A stretch of 64,000 nt of DNA, taken from Microbacterium sp. AG1240 (GTDB lineage Bacteria; Actinomycetota; Actinomycetes; Actinomycetales; Microbacteriaceae). Position 1 is the first letter of the stretch; each line of letters begins with the position of its first letter. The notes below the pieces were generated by a model. The model did not search any database and was not told where the DNA came from. It was given only the letters and a program-made list of their open reading frames with translations. Where the stretch lies: NCBI RefSeq assembly GCF_003635115.1, contig NZ_RBXJ01000002.1, positions 1 through 64,000 on the forward strand, given 5' to 3'. The translations under genes and the position numbers were made by a program. Shown here piece after piece: positions 7,636 to 16,562 of this stretch.

Positions 7636-7953
7636 ATGGGCAGATTCATCTACGACACGATGGCGAACTCGGTCGACATCGATGACCGCACGCTGGCGCA
7701 CCTCCGCATCGTGGTGATGAACAAGCTGCGTCGCTCGGAGTCGTTCATGTTCGACATCGAGGTGGGCGACGGCAGCGGCAGGCGGAGCTTCTGGATGCAC
7801 CCCTCGGTGCCGATCCAGTTCCACTTCTTCGGCAGCCGCAGCCCGCGCATCAACCGGGCCTGGGTCGAGGAGCTGATGCTCGTCGCCAGTGGGCCCAACG
7901 GACTCGCGATCGTGCCGGAGCCCTCGGAAGACGCCTTCGTCGAAGAGGGCTGA
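7636..7953 (+). CDS. DUF7882 family small protein, paralogue 2
   Basis: A 105-residue paralogue of the two flanking proteins. It keeps the shared skeleton: IDDRTLAHLRIVVMNKLRRSE, WMHPSVPIQFHF and AWVEELM. It diverges in the first strand (MGRFIYD for MGTIYYG) and has an acidic tail. ATG 7636 follows TAGGCT by six bases. The pattern of one rightward copy between two leftward copies suggests old duplications with inversion. The conserved LAHL..V...KLRR core is probably structural. Function is unknown. Confidence 0.75.
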   Translation: MGRFIYDTMANSVDIDDRTLAHLRIVVMNKLRRSESFMFDIEVGDGSGRRSFWMHPSVPIQFHFFGSRSPRINRAWVEELMLVASGPNGLAIVPEPSEDAFVEEG

Positions 7954-7967
7954 CGCCGCGGTCGACC

Positions 7968-8306
7968 TCAGCTCGCTGTGGGCTCTGGAGCGGTCTCTGC
8001 GGTGACGTCGAAGAGCTCGGAGACGAGCATGATCCCGCCGGAGGAGCTGGCGGAGTTGGCGAGCTCCTCCACCCACTCCCGGCTCAGGAGCGCGGGTTCG
8101 GGGTCGTCGAAGACGAAGCGCAGGGGGATGGACGGGTGCAGCCACAGGGTGCTGCGGCCGCGCGGCTGATCATCGGGATGACGCCAGGAGAGGGTGAAGC
8201 TCTCGCCACGGCGGAGCTTGGTGGCGATCACGACCTTCAGATGCGCAAGCGCGCGATCTTCGATCTGGATGGGAGTCGCCGACCCGCCGTAGTAGATGGT
8301 GCCCAT
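7968..8306 (-). CDS. DUF7882 family small protein, paralogue 3
   Basis: A 112-residue protein very close to paralogue 1: MGTIYYG start, EDRALAHLKVVIATKLRRGE and WLHPSIPLRFVFDDPEPALL are shared almost unchanged. Its C-terminus is longer (LFDVTAETAPEPTAS). A GTG at 8315 would add three residues. ATG 8306 is preferred because it aligns with paralogue 1 and lies seven bases after TAGGGT (8314-8319, minus strand). It converges on paralogue 2 with 14 bases between stop codons. Confidence 0.75.
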   Translation of the reverse strand: MGTIYYGGSATPIQIEDRALAHLKVVIATKLRRGESFTLSWRHPDDQPRGRSTLWLHPSIPLRFVFDDPEPALLSREWVEELANSASSSGGIMLVSELFDVTAETAPEPTAS

Positions 8307-8403
8307 ACGGCTCACCCTAACGGGCCGTGCGAACGGATGCGTATCGCCTCCCAGCTTGTCAAGGGGACCGGCCTCGCGCGGGGCGGGGTGTCATTGTGGG
8401 GTG

Positions 8404-8574
8404 ATGACCGGAAGGGAGAACCCGGCTGTGACCACGCACCCTGGCCCCACGGCGTCCGATAACGACGGACACCCCAATGACTCGACCGACCCCGCGGATG
8501 TCTTCGCGGGCCTGATGGCCATCGACGTCATCGACGGCGAGCTCGTTCCCCGTCGCGTGCGCGTACCCCGCTGA
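8404..8574 (+). CDS. small acidic hypothetical protein
   Basis: A possible 56-residue protein. The N-terminal half is Gly/Thr/Asn/Asp-rich and looks disordered. The C-terminal half (DVFAGLMAIDVIDGELVPRR) could be a short amphipathic helix. ATG 8404 lies six bases after CATTGT, the leaderless spacing common here. A GTG at 8428 with GAAGGGAG upstream is an alternative giving 48 residues. It ends ten bases from the convergent LacI gene. Coding status rests on these signals and GC-rich third positions, not on a recognised family. Confidence 0.45.
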   Translation: MTGRENPAVTTHPGPTASDNDGHPNDSTDPADVFAGLMAIDVIDGELVPRRVRVPR

Positions 8575-8583
8575 ACCCGTCGA

Positions 8584-9609
8584 TCAGACGATCGTCCGCG
8601 CAGCGACGGCGCCGCGCGGAGGCGCTGTCGTCGCGCGCGGAACCAGACGCGTCGGCAGCTCGACGTGCGTCTGCTCAGGGGTCTGCCCCGACATCAGCGC
8701 GACCAGCATCGCGGCAGCCGTCGCACCGAGCCGCTGCATCGGCTGGCGGACGGTCGTGAGAGGGATGGCCGACTGCGACGCATCGGGGATGTCGTCGAAC
8801 CCGATCACCGACAGGTCGTCGGGAACGCGGATGCCGAGCTGCTCCGCCACGCGGATGAGCCCGAGCGCCGATACGTCGTTGGCCGCGAAGACGGCGGTCG
8901 GGGGCCGGTCGGTCTCCAGAAGGATGCGGGCCTCGACGGCCACCGCGTCGGCGAGGTAGCTGCCGACCCGCGTGAGGCGCGGATCGTGGGGGAGGCCGGC
9001 GTCGGAGAGTGCTCGACGGTACCCCGCTTCGCGCAGGATGGACGAGCGCAGGTCGGGGCGGCCGGCGAGGAATCCGATGCGCGTGTGGCCGAGCTCCGCG
9101 AGATAGCTGGTCGCCTGATGAGCGCCGGCGAAGCTGTCGGATTCGACCGTCGGGAGATCGGCGTGACCGGTGTGCGGGTCGACCGCGACGATCGGCACCT
9201 CGGTGTTCACCTCGAGCACGGTGGGGGTGACCATGATGACGCCGTCGATCAGCGTGCCACTGAGGCGGCTGAGCGAACGGCGCTCCCACCCCTGGTCGGA
9301 GTGCTGTCGGGAGCCGCTGTAGGCGAGGAGGTCGTAGTGCGTCTCGCGCAGGCCCCAGCCCACGCCCTTGAGGATCTCGGCGCTGAAGGGTTCGAAGTCG
9401 GCGACGAGCACCCCGATCACCCCGGTGCGCCTCGATCTCATGCTGCTGGCGACGAGGCTCGACTCGTATCCGAGGTCGGACACCGCCTGGAGCACGCGCG
9501 CGGCGGTCTCCTCGGCCACCCCGTACCGGCCGTTCACGGCCTTCGATACCGTCGCGACCGAGACGCCCGCCGCCGCGGCCACGTCGTGGATCGTCGCTCG
9601 TCTTGCCAT
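8584..9609 (-). CDS. LacI family transcriptional repressor
   Basis: A 341-residue sugar-responsive repressor. The N-terminal helix-turn-helix and hinge helix are clear (TIHDVAAAAGVSVATVSKAV, residues 5-24). A periplasmic-binding-like effector domain follows at about 60-330, with FAANDVSALG and the typical VIGFDDIP segment. It is divergent from an ABC sugar importer and GH3 enzyme, so it most likely represses them and itself until a xylo-oligosaccharide binds. A -10-like TAGGAT (minus strand, 9618-9623) lies eight bases from the ATG. LacI-type half-sites sit between its promoter and the importer promoter. Confidence 0.88.
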   Translation of the reverse strand: MARRATIHDVAAAAGVSVATVSKAVNGRYGVAEETAARVLQAVSDLGYESSLVASSMRSRRTGVIGVLVADFEPFSAEILKGVGWGLRETHYDLLAYSGSRQHSDQGWERRSLSRLSGTLIDGVIMVTPTVLEVNTEVPIVAVDPHTGHADLPTVESDSFAGAHQATSYLAELGHTRIGFLAGRPDLRSSILREAGYRRALSDAGLPHDPRLTRVGSYLADAVAVEARILLETDRPPTAVFAANDVSALGLIRVAEQLGIRVPDDLSVIGFDDIPDASQSAIPLTTVRQPMQRLGATAAAMLVALMSGQTPEQTHVELPTRLVPRATTAPPRGAVAARTIV

Positions 9610-9617
9610 GAGACCTG

Positions 9618-9680
9618 ATCCTAGGACCTTTGAAAATGATTTCGAAAACGTTTGACGGTCACACCATGCCGGGTGACACT
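9618..9680. promoter_or_regulatory. divergent LacI/ABC importer control region with two operators
   Basis: Two LacI-like sites lie side by side: GAAA-ATGA-TTTC at 9632-9643, and AAACGTTT at 9646-9653 inside TCGAAAACGTTTGA. A rightward promoter fits TTGACG (9652-9657), a 17-base spacer and GACACT (9675-9680), so operator 2 covers its -35 box. The leftward -10 is at 9618-9623. This layout would allow one repressor to control both directions. The importer start codon is 100 bases further on. Confidence 0.6.
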
Positions 9681-9779
9681 GGACGCGTCCGCAGGCCCTC
9701 GCACCGCATCACCGGCCCGGATAGGACCCGGCGGCTCGATGACAGAGCACGCACTCAACGAAGAGAACAGGTGGATCAC

Positions 9780-11069
9780 ATGAAGCTCAGCAGAATCGGG
9801 GCAGGCGTCGCCGTCGCCCTCACCGGAGCGCTCGCGCTCGCCGGATGCTCCGGAGGCGGCTCGGAGTCCGCCGACGGAAGCGTCTCGATGACCCTCTGGC
9901 ACAACTCCTCGACCGGTCCCGGCCAGGAGTTCTGGAAGAAGACGGTCGCCGATTTCGAAGCGGCCAACCCCGGCGTGACGATCGAGATCCAGGCGCTGCA
10001 GAACGAGGAGCTCGACGGCAAGCTGCAGACGGCTCTCAACTCGGGCGATGCGCCCGACCTGTTCCTCCAGCGCGGCGGCGGGAAGATGGCGGCCATGGTC
10101 GAGGCAGGTCAGATCAAGGACCTCACCGGGCTGCTCTCGGACACCGCCACCGGCGAGATCCCCCAGACGACGTTCGATTCCGCGAGCATCATCGACGACA
10201 AGGTCTACTCGATGCCGGTGGCCGTCCTCCCCGGCGGCATCTTCTACAGCCAGGACCTGTTCGATGCCGCGGGGATCGAGGGCACTCCCGAGACCATCGC
10301 CGACCTCGAGTCGGATGTCGAAGCGCTCAAGGCCACCGGGGTCGCCCCGATCGCCCTCGGCGGCAAGGACGCCTGGCCGGCCGCCCACTGGTACTACTTC
10401 TTCGCTCTCCGCGCGTGCAGCGCCGACGCCATGGCCCAGGCGGACGCCGAGAAGAACTTCGACGACCCGTGCTGGCTCGAAGCCGCCGAGAACCTCGAGG
10501 ACTTCGCCGCCACCGAGCCGTACAACCAGGGCTTCCTCTCGACGGCCGCCCAGCAGGGCGCCGGGTCGTCGGCGGGTCTGCTGGCCAACCACCAGGCCGC
10601 CATGGAGCTCATGGGTGCCTGGAACCCCGGGGTCATCAGCTCGCTGACGCCCGATCAGGCACCGCTGGCCGATCTCGCCTGGTTCCCGTTCCCGGCGGTC
10701 TCCGGAGGAGACGGCGAGCCCGGTGCGATCCTCGGCGGCATCGACGGATATTCCTGCTCGGTCGACGCCCCCGACGCCTGCGTCGACTTCCTGAACTACC
10801 TCGCCACGGCTGACGTGCAGGTGGAGTACTACAAGGCCTTCGCCGCCCCGCCGGTGAACACGGTCGCACAGGAGTCGGTCACCGAGTCGTACCTGCAGCA
10901 GATCATCGAGGCCTACAACGAGGCGCCGTTCGTCTCGCAGTGGCTCGACACCGTCTACGGCCAGAACGTCGGCAACGCGCTCAACGTCGCGGTCGTCGAC
11001 CTTCTCGCCGGACAGAGCGGCCCGCAGGATCTCGTCGACGCGGTGAACGCCGCCGCTGCGAAGGGCTAG
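9780..11069 (+). CDS. ABC transporter sugar-binding lipoprotein (xylo-oligosaccharide type)
   Basis: A 429-residue extracellular solute-binding protein, family 1. A lipoprotein signal ends at LALAGCSGGG (Cys about residue 23). The mature part starts VSMTLWHNSSTGPG and shows the family-1 pattern, including PDLFLQRGGG and MELMGAWNPG. ATG 9780 gives a proper signal peptide; the longer upstream frame does not. It would capture sugar for the two permeases that follow in the same operon. Context with a GH3 enzyme, xylA and xylB suggests xylobiose or a related oligomer, similar to the Streptomyces Bxl system. Specificity is inferred. Confidence 0.85.
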   Translation: MKLSRIGAGVAVALTGALALAGCSGGGSESADGSVSMTLWHNSSTGPGQEFWKKTVADFEAANPGVTIEIQALQNEELDGKLQTALNSGDAPDLFLQRGGGKMAAMVEAGQIKDLTGLLSDTATGEIPQTTFDSASIIDDKVYSMPVAVLPGGIFYSQDLFDAAGIEGTPETIADLESDVEALKATGVAPIALGGKDAWPAAHWYYFFALRACSADAMAQADAEKNFDDPCWLEAAENLEDFAATEPYNQGFLSTAAQQGAGSSAGLLANHQAAMELMGAWNPGVISSLTPDQAPLADLAWFPFPAVSGGDGEPGAILGGIDGYSCSVDAPDACVDFLNYLATADVQVEYYKAFAAPPVNTVAQESVTESYLQQIIEAYNEAPFVSQWLDTVYGQNVGNALNVAVVDLLAGQSGPQDLVDAVNAAAAKG

Positions 11070-11079
11070 GACCCACCGA

Positions 11080-12099
11080 ATGCACGTCCGCGAGACATCG
11101 ACCTCGGAGACGCAGGCTCCGGTCGAGGTCGCGGGGCACGGCGGGGGCGACGGCACACCGTCGCTCCCGCCGGTCGGCCGGCGCCCGAAGGGCATCGGCT
11201 GGAGGGGGCGCATCGAGATCGCGCTCCTCGTCGGGCCCGCGCTCCTCGTCTTCCTCGGCTTCGTCATCTTCCCCGTCGTCGCCGCCGCCTATTACGGCTT
11301 CTTCAACTGGAAGGGCTACGGGGCGCCGACCGACTTCGTCGGCTTCGACAACTACCTGATCATCCTTCAGGACACGAACTTCCACGAAGCCCTCGGCCAC
11401 AACGCGTTCATCGTCGTCGCCTCGCTGGTGCTGCAGGGGCCGGTGGCTCTCGTGCTCGCGCTGCTTCTGAACCGTCGGATGCGCGGACAGTCGATCATCC
11501 GCGTGCTCATCTTCGTCCCCTACGTCATCGCCGAAGTGGTGGTCGGGGTCGGGTGGAGCCTCATGCTCCAGCAGCAGGGCGCACTGAACGGTCTGCTGGA
11601 GAACCTCGGGCTCAGCAGCCTCGAGCAGGACTGGCTCGCGAATCCGTCGATCGCCATCTGGACACTGATGGTCATCATCACGTGGAAGTACGTCGGCTTC
11701 GCCGTCATCCTCTTCCTCGCCGGCCTCCAGGGCATCCCCGAGGAACTGTCCGAGGCGGCCGCGATCGACGGCGCGTCGTACTGGCAGATCCAGTGGCGCA
11801 TCACGCTGCCGCTGCTCGGGCCGACGCTGCGCATCTGGGCGTTCCTGTCGATCATCGGCTCACTGCAGCTGTTCGATCTCGTCTACATCATCTGGGGCCA
11901 GTACGTGGCCTCCACGGCGGGTACGTCCACGATGGCGACCTACATGGTCTCCGAGGGACGCAACGCCGGCAACTACGGCTACGGCAACGCCGTCGCCGTC
12001 GTCATCTTCGTGATCTCGCTCGTCGTCGCGCTGATCTATCAGCGCTTCGTGCTGCGGCGCGACACGCAGGGCGCACTGACCGGAGGGAAACGCCGATGA
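11080..12099 (+). CDS. ABC transporter permease, MalF/UgpA type
   Basis: A 339-residue inner-membrane protein with about six transmembrane helices. The cytoplasmic N-terminus is Gly/Pro-rich. The EAA loop that docks the ATPase is present near residue 225 (LSEAAAIDGASYWQIQWRIT). It pairs with the next gene to form the channel. It starts ten bases after the binding-protein gene, and its stop overlaps the second permease start (ATGA). No ATPase gene is present in the locus; a shared MsiK-like ATPase elsewhere in the genome is expected. Confidence 0.88.
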   Translation: MHVRETSTSETQAPVEVAGHGGGDGTPSLPPVGRRPKGIGWRGRIEIALLVGPALLVFLGFVIFPVVAAAYYGFFNWKGYGAPTDFVGFDNYLIILQDTNFHEALGHNAFIVVASLVLQGPVALVLALLLNRRMRGQSIIRVLIFVPYVIAEVVVGVGWSLMLQQQGALNGLLENLGLSSLEQDWLANPSIAIWTLMVIITWKYVGFAVILFLAGLQGIPEELSEAAAIDGASYWQIQWRITLPLLGPTLRIWAFLSIIGSLQLFDLVYIIWGQYVASTAGTSTMATYMVSEGRNAGNYGYGNAVAVVIFVISLVVALIYQRFVLRRDTQGALTGGKRR

Positions 12100-12977
12100 G
12101 CACTGCGACAGCCGTCGTGACGACGCGCACCGGCGCGCGGAAGACCCGCGACCGCCCGAAGCTCCCCTGGGGGAACCCGTTCGTCTACTTCCTCGCGCTC
12201 GTGGTGATCGCGTTGCTCCTGGCGCCCGTCGCCTACATCGTGCTCGGCGGATTCCGCTCGAACTCGCAGATCACCACCGACCCGGCGGGATTCCCCGGGC
12301 CGTGGCTCGTGGAGAACTATCTCAGCGTGCTGCAGGGCGGGGTCTTCTGGCGGCAGGTGCTCAACTCCGCCATCGCCGCCCTCACGACGACGGCCGGCGC
12401 GGTCATCCTCGGCCTCATGGCGAGCTACGTGCTCGCGCGCTACCGGTTCCGCGGGCGCGGAGTGCTCTACGCGCTCTTCGCCGCCGGTCTGATGTTCCCG
12501 ATCACGGTGGCGATCACACCGCTGTACATCGTGGTGCGCAACCTCGGACTGATGAACTCGCTGCCCGGGGTGATCCTGCCGCAGATCGCGTTCGCGCTGC
12601 CGACGACGATCATCATCCTCGTGCCCTTCCTCCGCGCCATTCCCGACGAGATCGAGGAGGCCGCCTTCATCGATGGAGCGAGCCGCATCGGATTCTTCTG
12701 GCGGATGGTCATCCCGTTGTCGATGCCCGGGGTCATCACCACCGGCATCCTCGCGTTCATCGGCAGCTGGAACAGCTATCTGCTGCCGCTGTTCATCTTG
12801 AACAACGAGGCGACATTCACACTGCCGTTGGGGGTACAGGCGTTCTCGTCGCAGTACTCCGTCGACACCGCGCGAGTGCTCGCCTTCACGTCGCTGTCGA
12901 TGATCCCGGCGCTGGTGTTCTTCAGCCTGTTCGAGCGCCGCATCGTCGGCGGACTGACCGGCGCGGTCAAGGGCTGA
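12096..12977 (+). CDS. ABC transporter permease, MalG/UgpE type
   Basis: A 293-residue membrane protein with about six helices. It carries the EAA loop at about residue 190 (IEEAAFIDGASRIGFFWRMV) that contacts the transport ATPase. The N-terminus is short and basic. GGAGGG lies eight bases before ATG 12096, and the start overlaps the stop of the first permease. Both permeases and the GH3 gene are closely spaced, indicating one transcript. Confidence 0.88.
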   Translation: MSTATAVVTTRTGARKTRDRPKLPWGNPFVYFLALVVIALLLAPVAYIVLGGFRSNSQITTDPAGFPGPWLVENYLSVLQGGVFWRQVLNSAIAALTTTAGAVILGLMASYVLARYRFRGRGVLYALFAAGLMFPITVAITPLYIVVRNLGLMNSLPGVILPQIAFALPTTIIILVPFLRAIPDEIEEAAFIDGASRIGFFWRMVIPLSMPGVITTGILAFIGSWNSYLLPLFILNNEATFTLPLGVQAFSSQYSVDTARVLAFTSLSMIPALVFFSLFERRIVGGLTGAVKG

Positions 12978-12988
12978 GAGGGCTCGCA

Positions 12989-15286
12989 GTGATAGATCCG
13001 ACGACTCCCGGCCCTTCGCCGCGCATACGCGCGCTGTGGGCGCAGATGACACTCGACGAGAAGCTCGCCCAGCTGGTGGGATTCTGGGTCGACCAGGGCG
13101 ACGAGGTCGTCGCGCCGATGGCGGGCGAGATGGCCACGGCCACGACGTACGCCGACGCCACCGTGCACGGCCTGGGACACCTCACCCGCGTCTACGGCAC
13201 GCGGCCGGTCGACCCGGTCGAGCGCGCCGCGTGGCTGTGGGGCGAGCAGAGGCGACTCAAGACCGAGACGCGCCTGGGCATCCCCGCGCTCGTGCACGAG
13301 GAGTGCCTGACGGGGTTGGCGGCGTGGAAGGCCGCGACCTTCCCGACGCCGCTCGCGTGGGGCGCGGCGTTCGACCCCGATCTCGTCGAGGAGATGGGCC
13401 GCGCGATCGGTGAATCGATGCAGGAGCTGGGGATCCATCAGGGCCTCGCGCCGGTGCTCGACGTCGTGCGCGATCCCCGGTGGGGGCGGGTGGACGAATG
13501 CATCGGCGAAGACCCGTACCTCGTCGGAACGGTGGGGTCCGCCTACGTGCGGGGCCTCCAGAGCACCGGTGTGCACGCCACGCTCAAGCACTTCGTGGGG
13601 TACTCGGCATCGCAGGCGGGGCGCAACCACGCCCCGGTGCACGCCGGTCCTCGGGAGATCGCCGACGTCTTCCTCCCGCCGTTCGAGATGGCGATCCGCG
13701 ACGGTGGGGCGCGCTCGGTCATGAACTCCTACGCCGAGATCGACGGCGAGCCCGTCGGAGCCACCCCGCGCTACCTCGAGGGGATCCTTCGCGAGCAGTG
13801 GGGCTTCGACGGCGTCGTCGTCTCGGACTACTTCTCGGTGGCTTTCCTGCACTCGATGCACGCGGTCGCCGCCGACCTGGGGGCGGCGGCCGAACTCGCT
13901 CTGCGGGCCGGCATCGACGTGGAGCTCCCCACCGGTGATGCGTTCCTCGCGCCCCTCGCAGAGGGCGTGCGCTCGGGGCGCATCGACGAGGCGCTGGTCG
14001 ACCGGGCGGTGATCCGAGTGCTCACGCAGAAGGAGCAGCTGGGCCTGCTCGACGAGACGTTCGCCGATCCTCCGACCTCGGTCGACCTCGACACCCCGGA
14101 GCTCCGCGACATCGCCCGACGCCTCGCGGAGGAGTCGGTCGTGCTGCTCGCCAACGACGGGACGCTGCCCGTGACCGGGCCGCGGCGGGTCGCCGTCATC
14201 GGCCCGAACGCGGCAGCATCCGAGCCCCTGATGGGCTGCTACTCGTTCGTCAACCATGTGCTCGCCCACCACCCCGGCACCCCTCTCGGCATCGAGATCC
14301 CGACCGTGCTCGACGCCCTGCGGCTCGAGTTCGCCGGCGCGGAGATCGTCGCGGCGGCCGGATGCGATGTCGAGGGCACCGACCGAACGGGCTTCGCCGA
14401 GGCCGAGAGGATCGCGCGCGAGGCCGACATCGCGATCGTCGTCGTCGGCGACCGGGCCGGTCTCTTCGGCCGCGGAACAGTCGGTGAGGGCAACGATCGC
14501 GAGAGCCTCGATCTGCCGGGGCAGCAGCGAGAGCTGGTCGAGATGCTCGTCGCCACCGGGACGCCGGTGGTCGCGGTGCTGCTCACCGGTCGTCCCTATG
14601 CCATCGACTGGGCGTTCAGCGGCGACCGCCGCCCCGCCGCCGTGCTGCAGGCGTTCTTCCCCGGTGAGGCCGGCGGCGAGGCCATCGCCGCTGTTCTCTC
14701 GGGACGTGTGAACCCGTCGGGGCATCTGCCGGTGTCGCTGCCGCGCTCAGCCGGGGCGCAGCCGTTCAGCTACCTGCATCCGATCCTGGGCGGAGACTCG
14801 GAGATCACCAGCGCCGCCAGCTCCCCGACGCTGCCGTTCGGTCACGGCCTCGGCTACACCACGTTCGAGCGACGCGATCTCAGCGTCGACGACCAGGTGC
14901 GTGCCGGGGCGTCGTTCTCGGCCGCGGTGACGGTCCGCAACACCGGGGCCGTCACGGGCACCGAGCTGGTGCAGCTCTACGCGCGCGATCTGTTCGCGAG
15001 CGTCACCCGCCCCGTGGCGCAGCTCATCGGCTATCGGCGCGTGGAGCTCGCCCCGGGAGAGGAGGTGCGGGTCGTGTTCGAGGTTCCCACGACGCGTCTG
15101 GCCTTCAGCGATGCGTCGATGCGCCGCATCGTCGAGCCCGGTGACGTCGAGCTGTGGGTGGGTCCCTCCTGCAGCGAGAAGGAGACCACGGCCCGGCTGG
15201 ACATCGTCGGCGACGTGCACGAGGTCACGCCCGCCGACGCGCGGCTCGTGATCGCCCGCGTCGATCGTGTGTCGGTGTCAGTCTGA
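12989..15286 (+). CDS. glycoside hydrolase family 3 (beta-xylosidase/beta-glucosidase)
   Basis: A 765-residue cytoplasmic enzyme with the full three-domain GH3 layout. An N-terminal TIM-barrel carries the nucleophile Asp in GVVVSDYFSV (about residue 281). An alpha/beta sandwich follows (VAVIGPNAAASEPLMGCYSF near 400), then a C-terminal fibronectin-III-like domain (VTVRNTGAVTGTELVQLYAR). The Lys-His pair in TLKHFVGYSAS is typical. There is no signal peptide, so it should split short beta-linked oligosaccharides after import. GTG 12989, with GAGAGG upstream, starts 11 bases after the permease stop. Being next to xylose genes favours beta-xylosidase; the sequence alone does not exclude beta-glucosidase. 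Confidence 0.85.
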   Translation: MIDPTTPGPSPRIRALWAQMTLDEKLAQLVGFWVDQGDEVVAPMAGEMATATTYADATVHGLGHLTRVYGTRPVDPVERAAWLWGEQRRLKTETRLGIPALVHEECLTGLAAWKAATFPTPLAWGAAFDPDLVEEMGRAIGESMQELGIHQGLAPVLDVVRDPRWGRVDECIGEDPYLVGTVGSAYVRGLQSTGVHATLKHFVGYSASQAGRNHAPVHAGPREIADVFLPPFEMAIRDGGARSVMNSYAEIDGEPVGATPRYLEGILREQWGFDGVVVSDYFSVAFLHSMHAVAADLGAAAELALRAGIDVELPTGDAFLAPLAEGVRSGRIDEALVDRAVIRVLTQKEQLGLLDETFADPPTSVDLDTPELRDIARRLAEESVVLLANDGTLPVTGPRRVAVIGPNAAASEPLMGCYSFVNHVLAHHPGTPLGIEIPTVLDALRLEFAGAEIVAAAGCDVEGTDRTGFAEAERIAREADIAIVVVGDRAGLFGRGTVGEGNDRESLDLPGQQRELVEMLVATGTPVVAVLLTGRPYAIDWAFSGDRRPAAVLQAFFPGEAGGEAIAAVLSGRVNPSGHLPVSLPRSAGAQPFSYLHPILGGDSEITSAASSPTLPFGHGLGYTTFERRDLSVDDQVRAGASFSAAVTVRNTGAVTGTELVQLYARDLFASVTRPVAQLIGYRRVELAPGEEVRVVFEVPTTRLAFSDASMRRIVEPGDVELWVGPSCSEKETTARLDIVGDVHEVTPADARLVIARVDRVSVSV

Positions 15287-15292
15287 GCGGAT

Positions 15293-16453
15293 TCAGGCGG
15301 GCGAGGGGGCGCGCAGGAGTTCGGCGAAGGCGATCTCGGCGGCGCCGATGAGCAGTCGGTCCTCGGCGAGCACCGCGAGCCGCAGCTCGAGGGCGTCGGC
15401 CACGCCGGGCATCGACTGCGCCCGCACGCCCTCGACGAGGGCGGGGATCGCGTCGGCGGCGATCGTCGCGAGGAACCCGCCGAGCACCACCACGGCCGGG
15501 TTCACGACGTTGACGGCGTTGGCGAGGGCGGTGACGAGGATGCGGCGCTGCCGTGCGACCTCCTCGGCCACGCCGGGCTCCGTCGCCGAGGCGAGGGCCG
15601 CCGCCAGGGTCGGCTCGTCGGAGTTCTCCAAGCCCACCGCCGCGAGCAGCCGCGAACGGCTGACCTCGTCTTCGAGCACACCCTCGGTCGCGCGGCGGTC
15701 GGCGCCGGCCGCGGGACGGTTCTGGCCGAACTCGCCCGCGTAGCCGTCGGCGCCGCCGACGGGCACCCCGTGAACGATCAAGCCGCCGCCGATGCCGCTC
15801 GCCCCGCCGTTGAGGTAGATGACGTCGTCGGCGCCTCGAGCGGCGCCGAAGAGGTGCTCGGCCAGTGCCCCGAGGCTGGCGTCGTTGCCGACCGCGGCGT
15901 GCAGGCCCGTGGCGTCGGCGACGAGGTCGCGCAGCGGCGCGTCGGCCCATCCGAGGTGCGGGGCGAGCCGCACGAGTCCGTCGGCGGAGCGCACGAGCCC
16001 CGGCACGGCGAGCCCGATGCCCTCGATGCGGCTGTCGCGCAGAGCGCCGGCGCGCCATCCGTCGAGGTGCGTCGCGACGAGGGCGGCGGTCTCCTCGGGC
16101 GTGGGAGGCCCCGCGGTCTCGATGCGGTCGCGCGCGACCACGCGGCGGTCGAGGCCGACGGCGGCGATCGTGGTCGCGTCGACCTCGGGGTGAACAGCGA
16201 TGGCGACTACGCGGCCGTCGGGGGCCACGACGGGGGAGGGGCGCCCGACACGGCCGAGCGAGTCGGGGGCGAGCTCTTCGACGAGGCCCGCATCGACGAG
16301 CTCGCCGACGAGCGCGGCGATCGTGGAGCGGTTCAATCCGGTCGCCTCGGTGAGCGCGGCGCGCGACCGCGGCCCGTCGACGTGCACGAGGCGGAGGATG
16401 CGGGACAGATTGGCCCGCCGGACGCCGTCGCCCCTCGCTGCCGCTTCGCTCAC
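15293..16453 (-). CDS. xylR: ROK family repressor, XylR type
   Basis: A 386-residue ROK regulator. The N-terminal winged helix is at about 18-65 (ALTEATGLNRSTIAALVGEL). The C-terminal sugar-kinase-like domain follows, with IEGIGLAVPGLV and YLNGGASGIGGGL. Its position back to back with xylA makes it the probable xylose-responsive repressor of xylAB. The zinc-site Cys cluster common in some ROK proteins is not visible. GTG 16453 lies six bases after CACAGT, so the transcript is probably leaderless. It converges on the GH3 gene with six bases between stops, so the two operons meet without an obvious terminator. Confidence 0.82.
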   Translation of the reverse strand: MSEAAARGDGVRRANLSRILRLVHVDGPRSRAALTEATGLNRSTIAALVGELVDAGLVEELAPDSLGRVGRPSPVVAPDGRVVAIAVHPEVDATTIAAVGLDRRVVARDRIETAGPPTPEETAALVATHLDGWRAGALRDSRIEGIGLAVPGLVRSADGLVRLAPHLGWADAPLRDLVADATGLHAAVGNDASLGALAEHLFGAARGADDVIYLNGGASGIGGGLIVHGVPVGGADGYAGEFGQNRPAAGADRRATEGVLEDEVSRSRLLAAVGLENSDEPTLAAALASATEPGVAEEVARQRRILVTALANAVNVVNPAVVVLGGFLATIAADAIPALVEGVRAQSMPGVADALELRLAVLAEDRLLIGAAEIAFAELLRAPSPA

Positions 16454-16519
16454 GTCTCTACTGTGCCAGAGGACGGCCGCCGCGACGGCACTGGACGCGG
16501 TCGGTCGGATGGATTAGGT

Positions 16520-16541
16520 TGTTAAGGCCAACATATTTGTT
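16520..16541. promoter_or_regulatory. xylA upstream inverted-repeat operator
   Basis: Three quarter-sites TGTT-AAGGCC-AACA-TATT-TGTT run through 16520-16541 upstream of xylA. AACATATTTGTT (16530-16541) is an inverted repeat around a 4-base centre, and TGTT/AACA at 16520-16533 is another. The site is the only AT-rich patch between xylR and xylA and fits a ROK-protein operator. Binding is inferred. Confidence 0.5.
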
Positions 16542-16562
16542 CGAGGTCGAGCAGGAGCCCCC

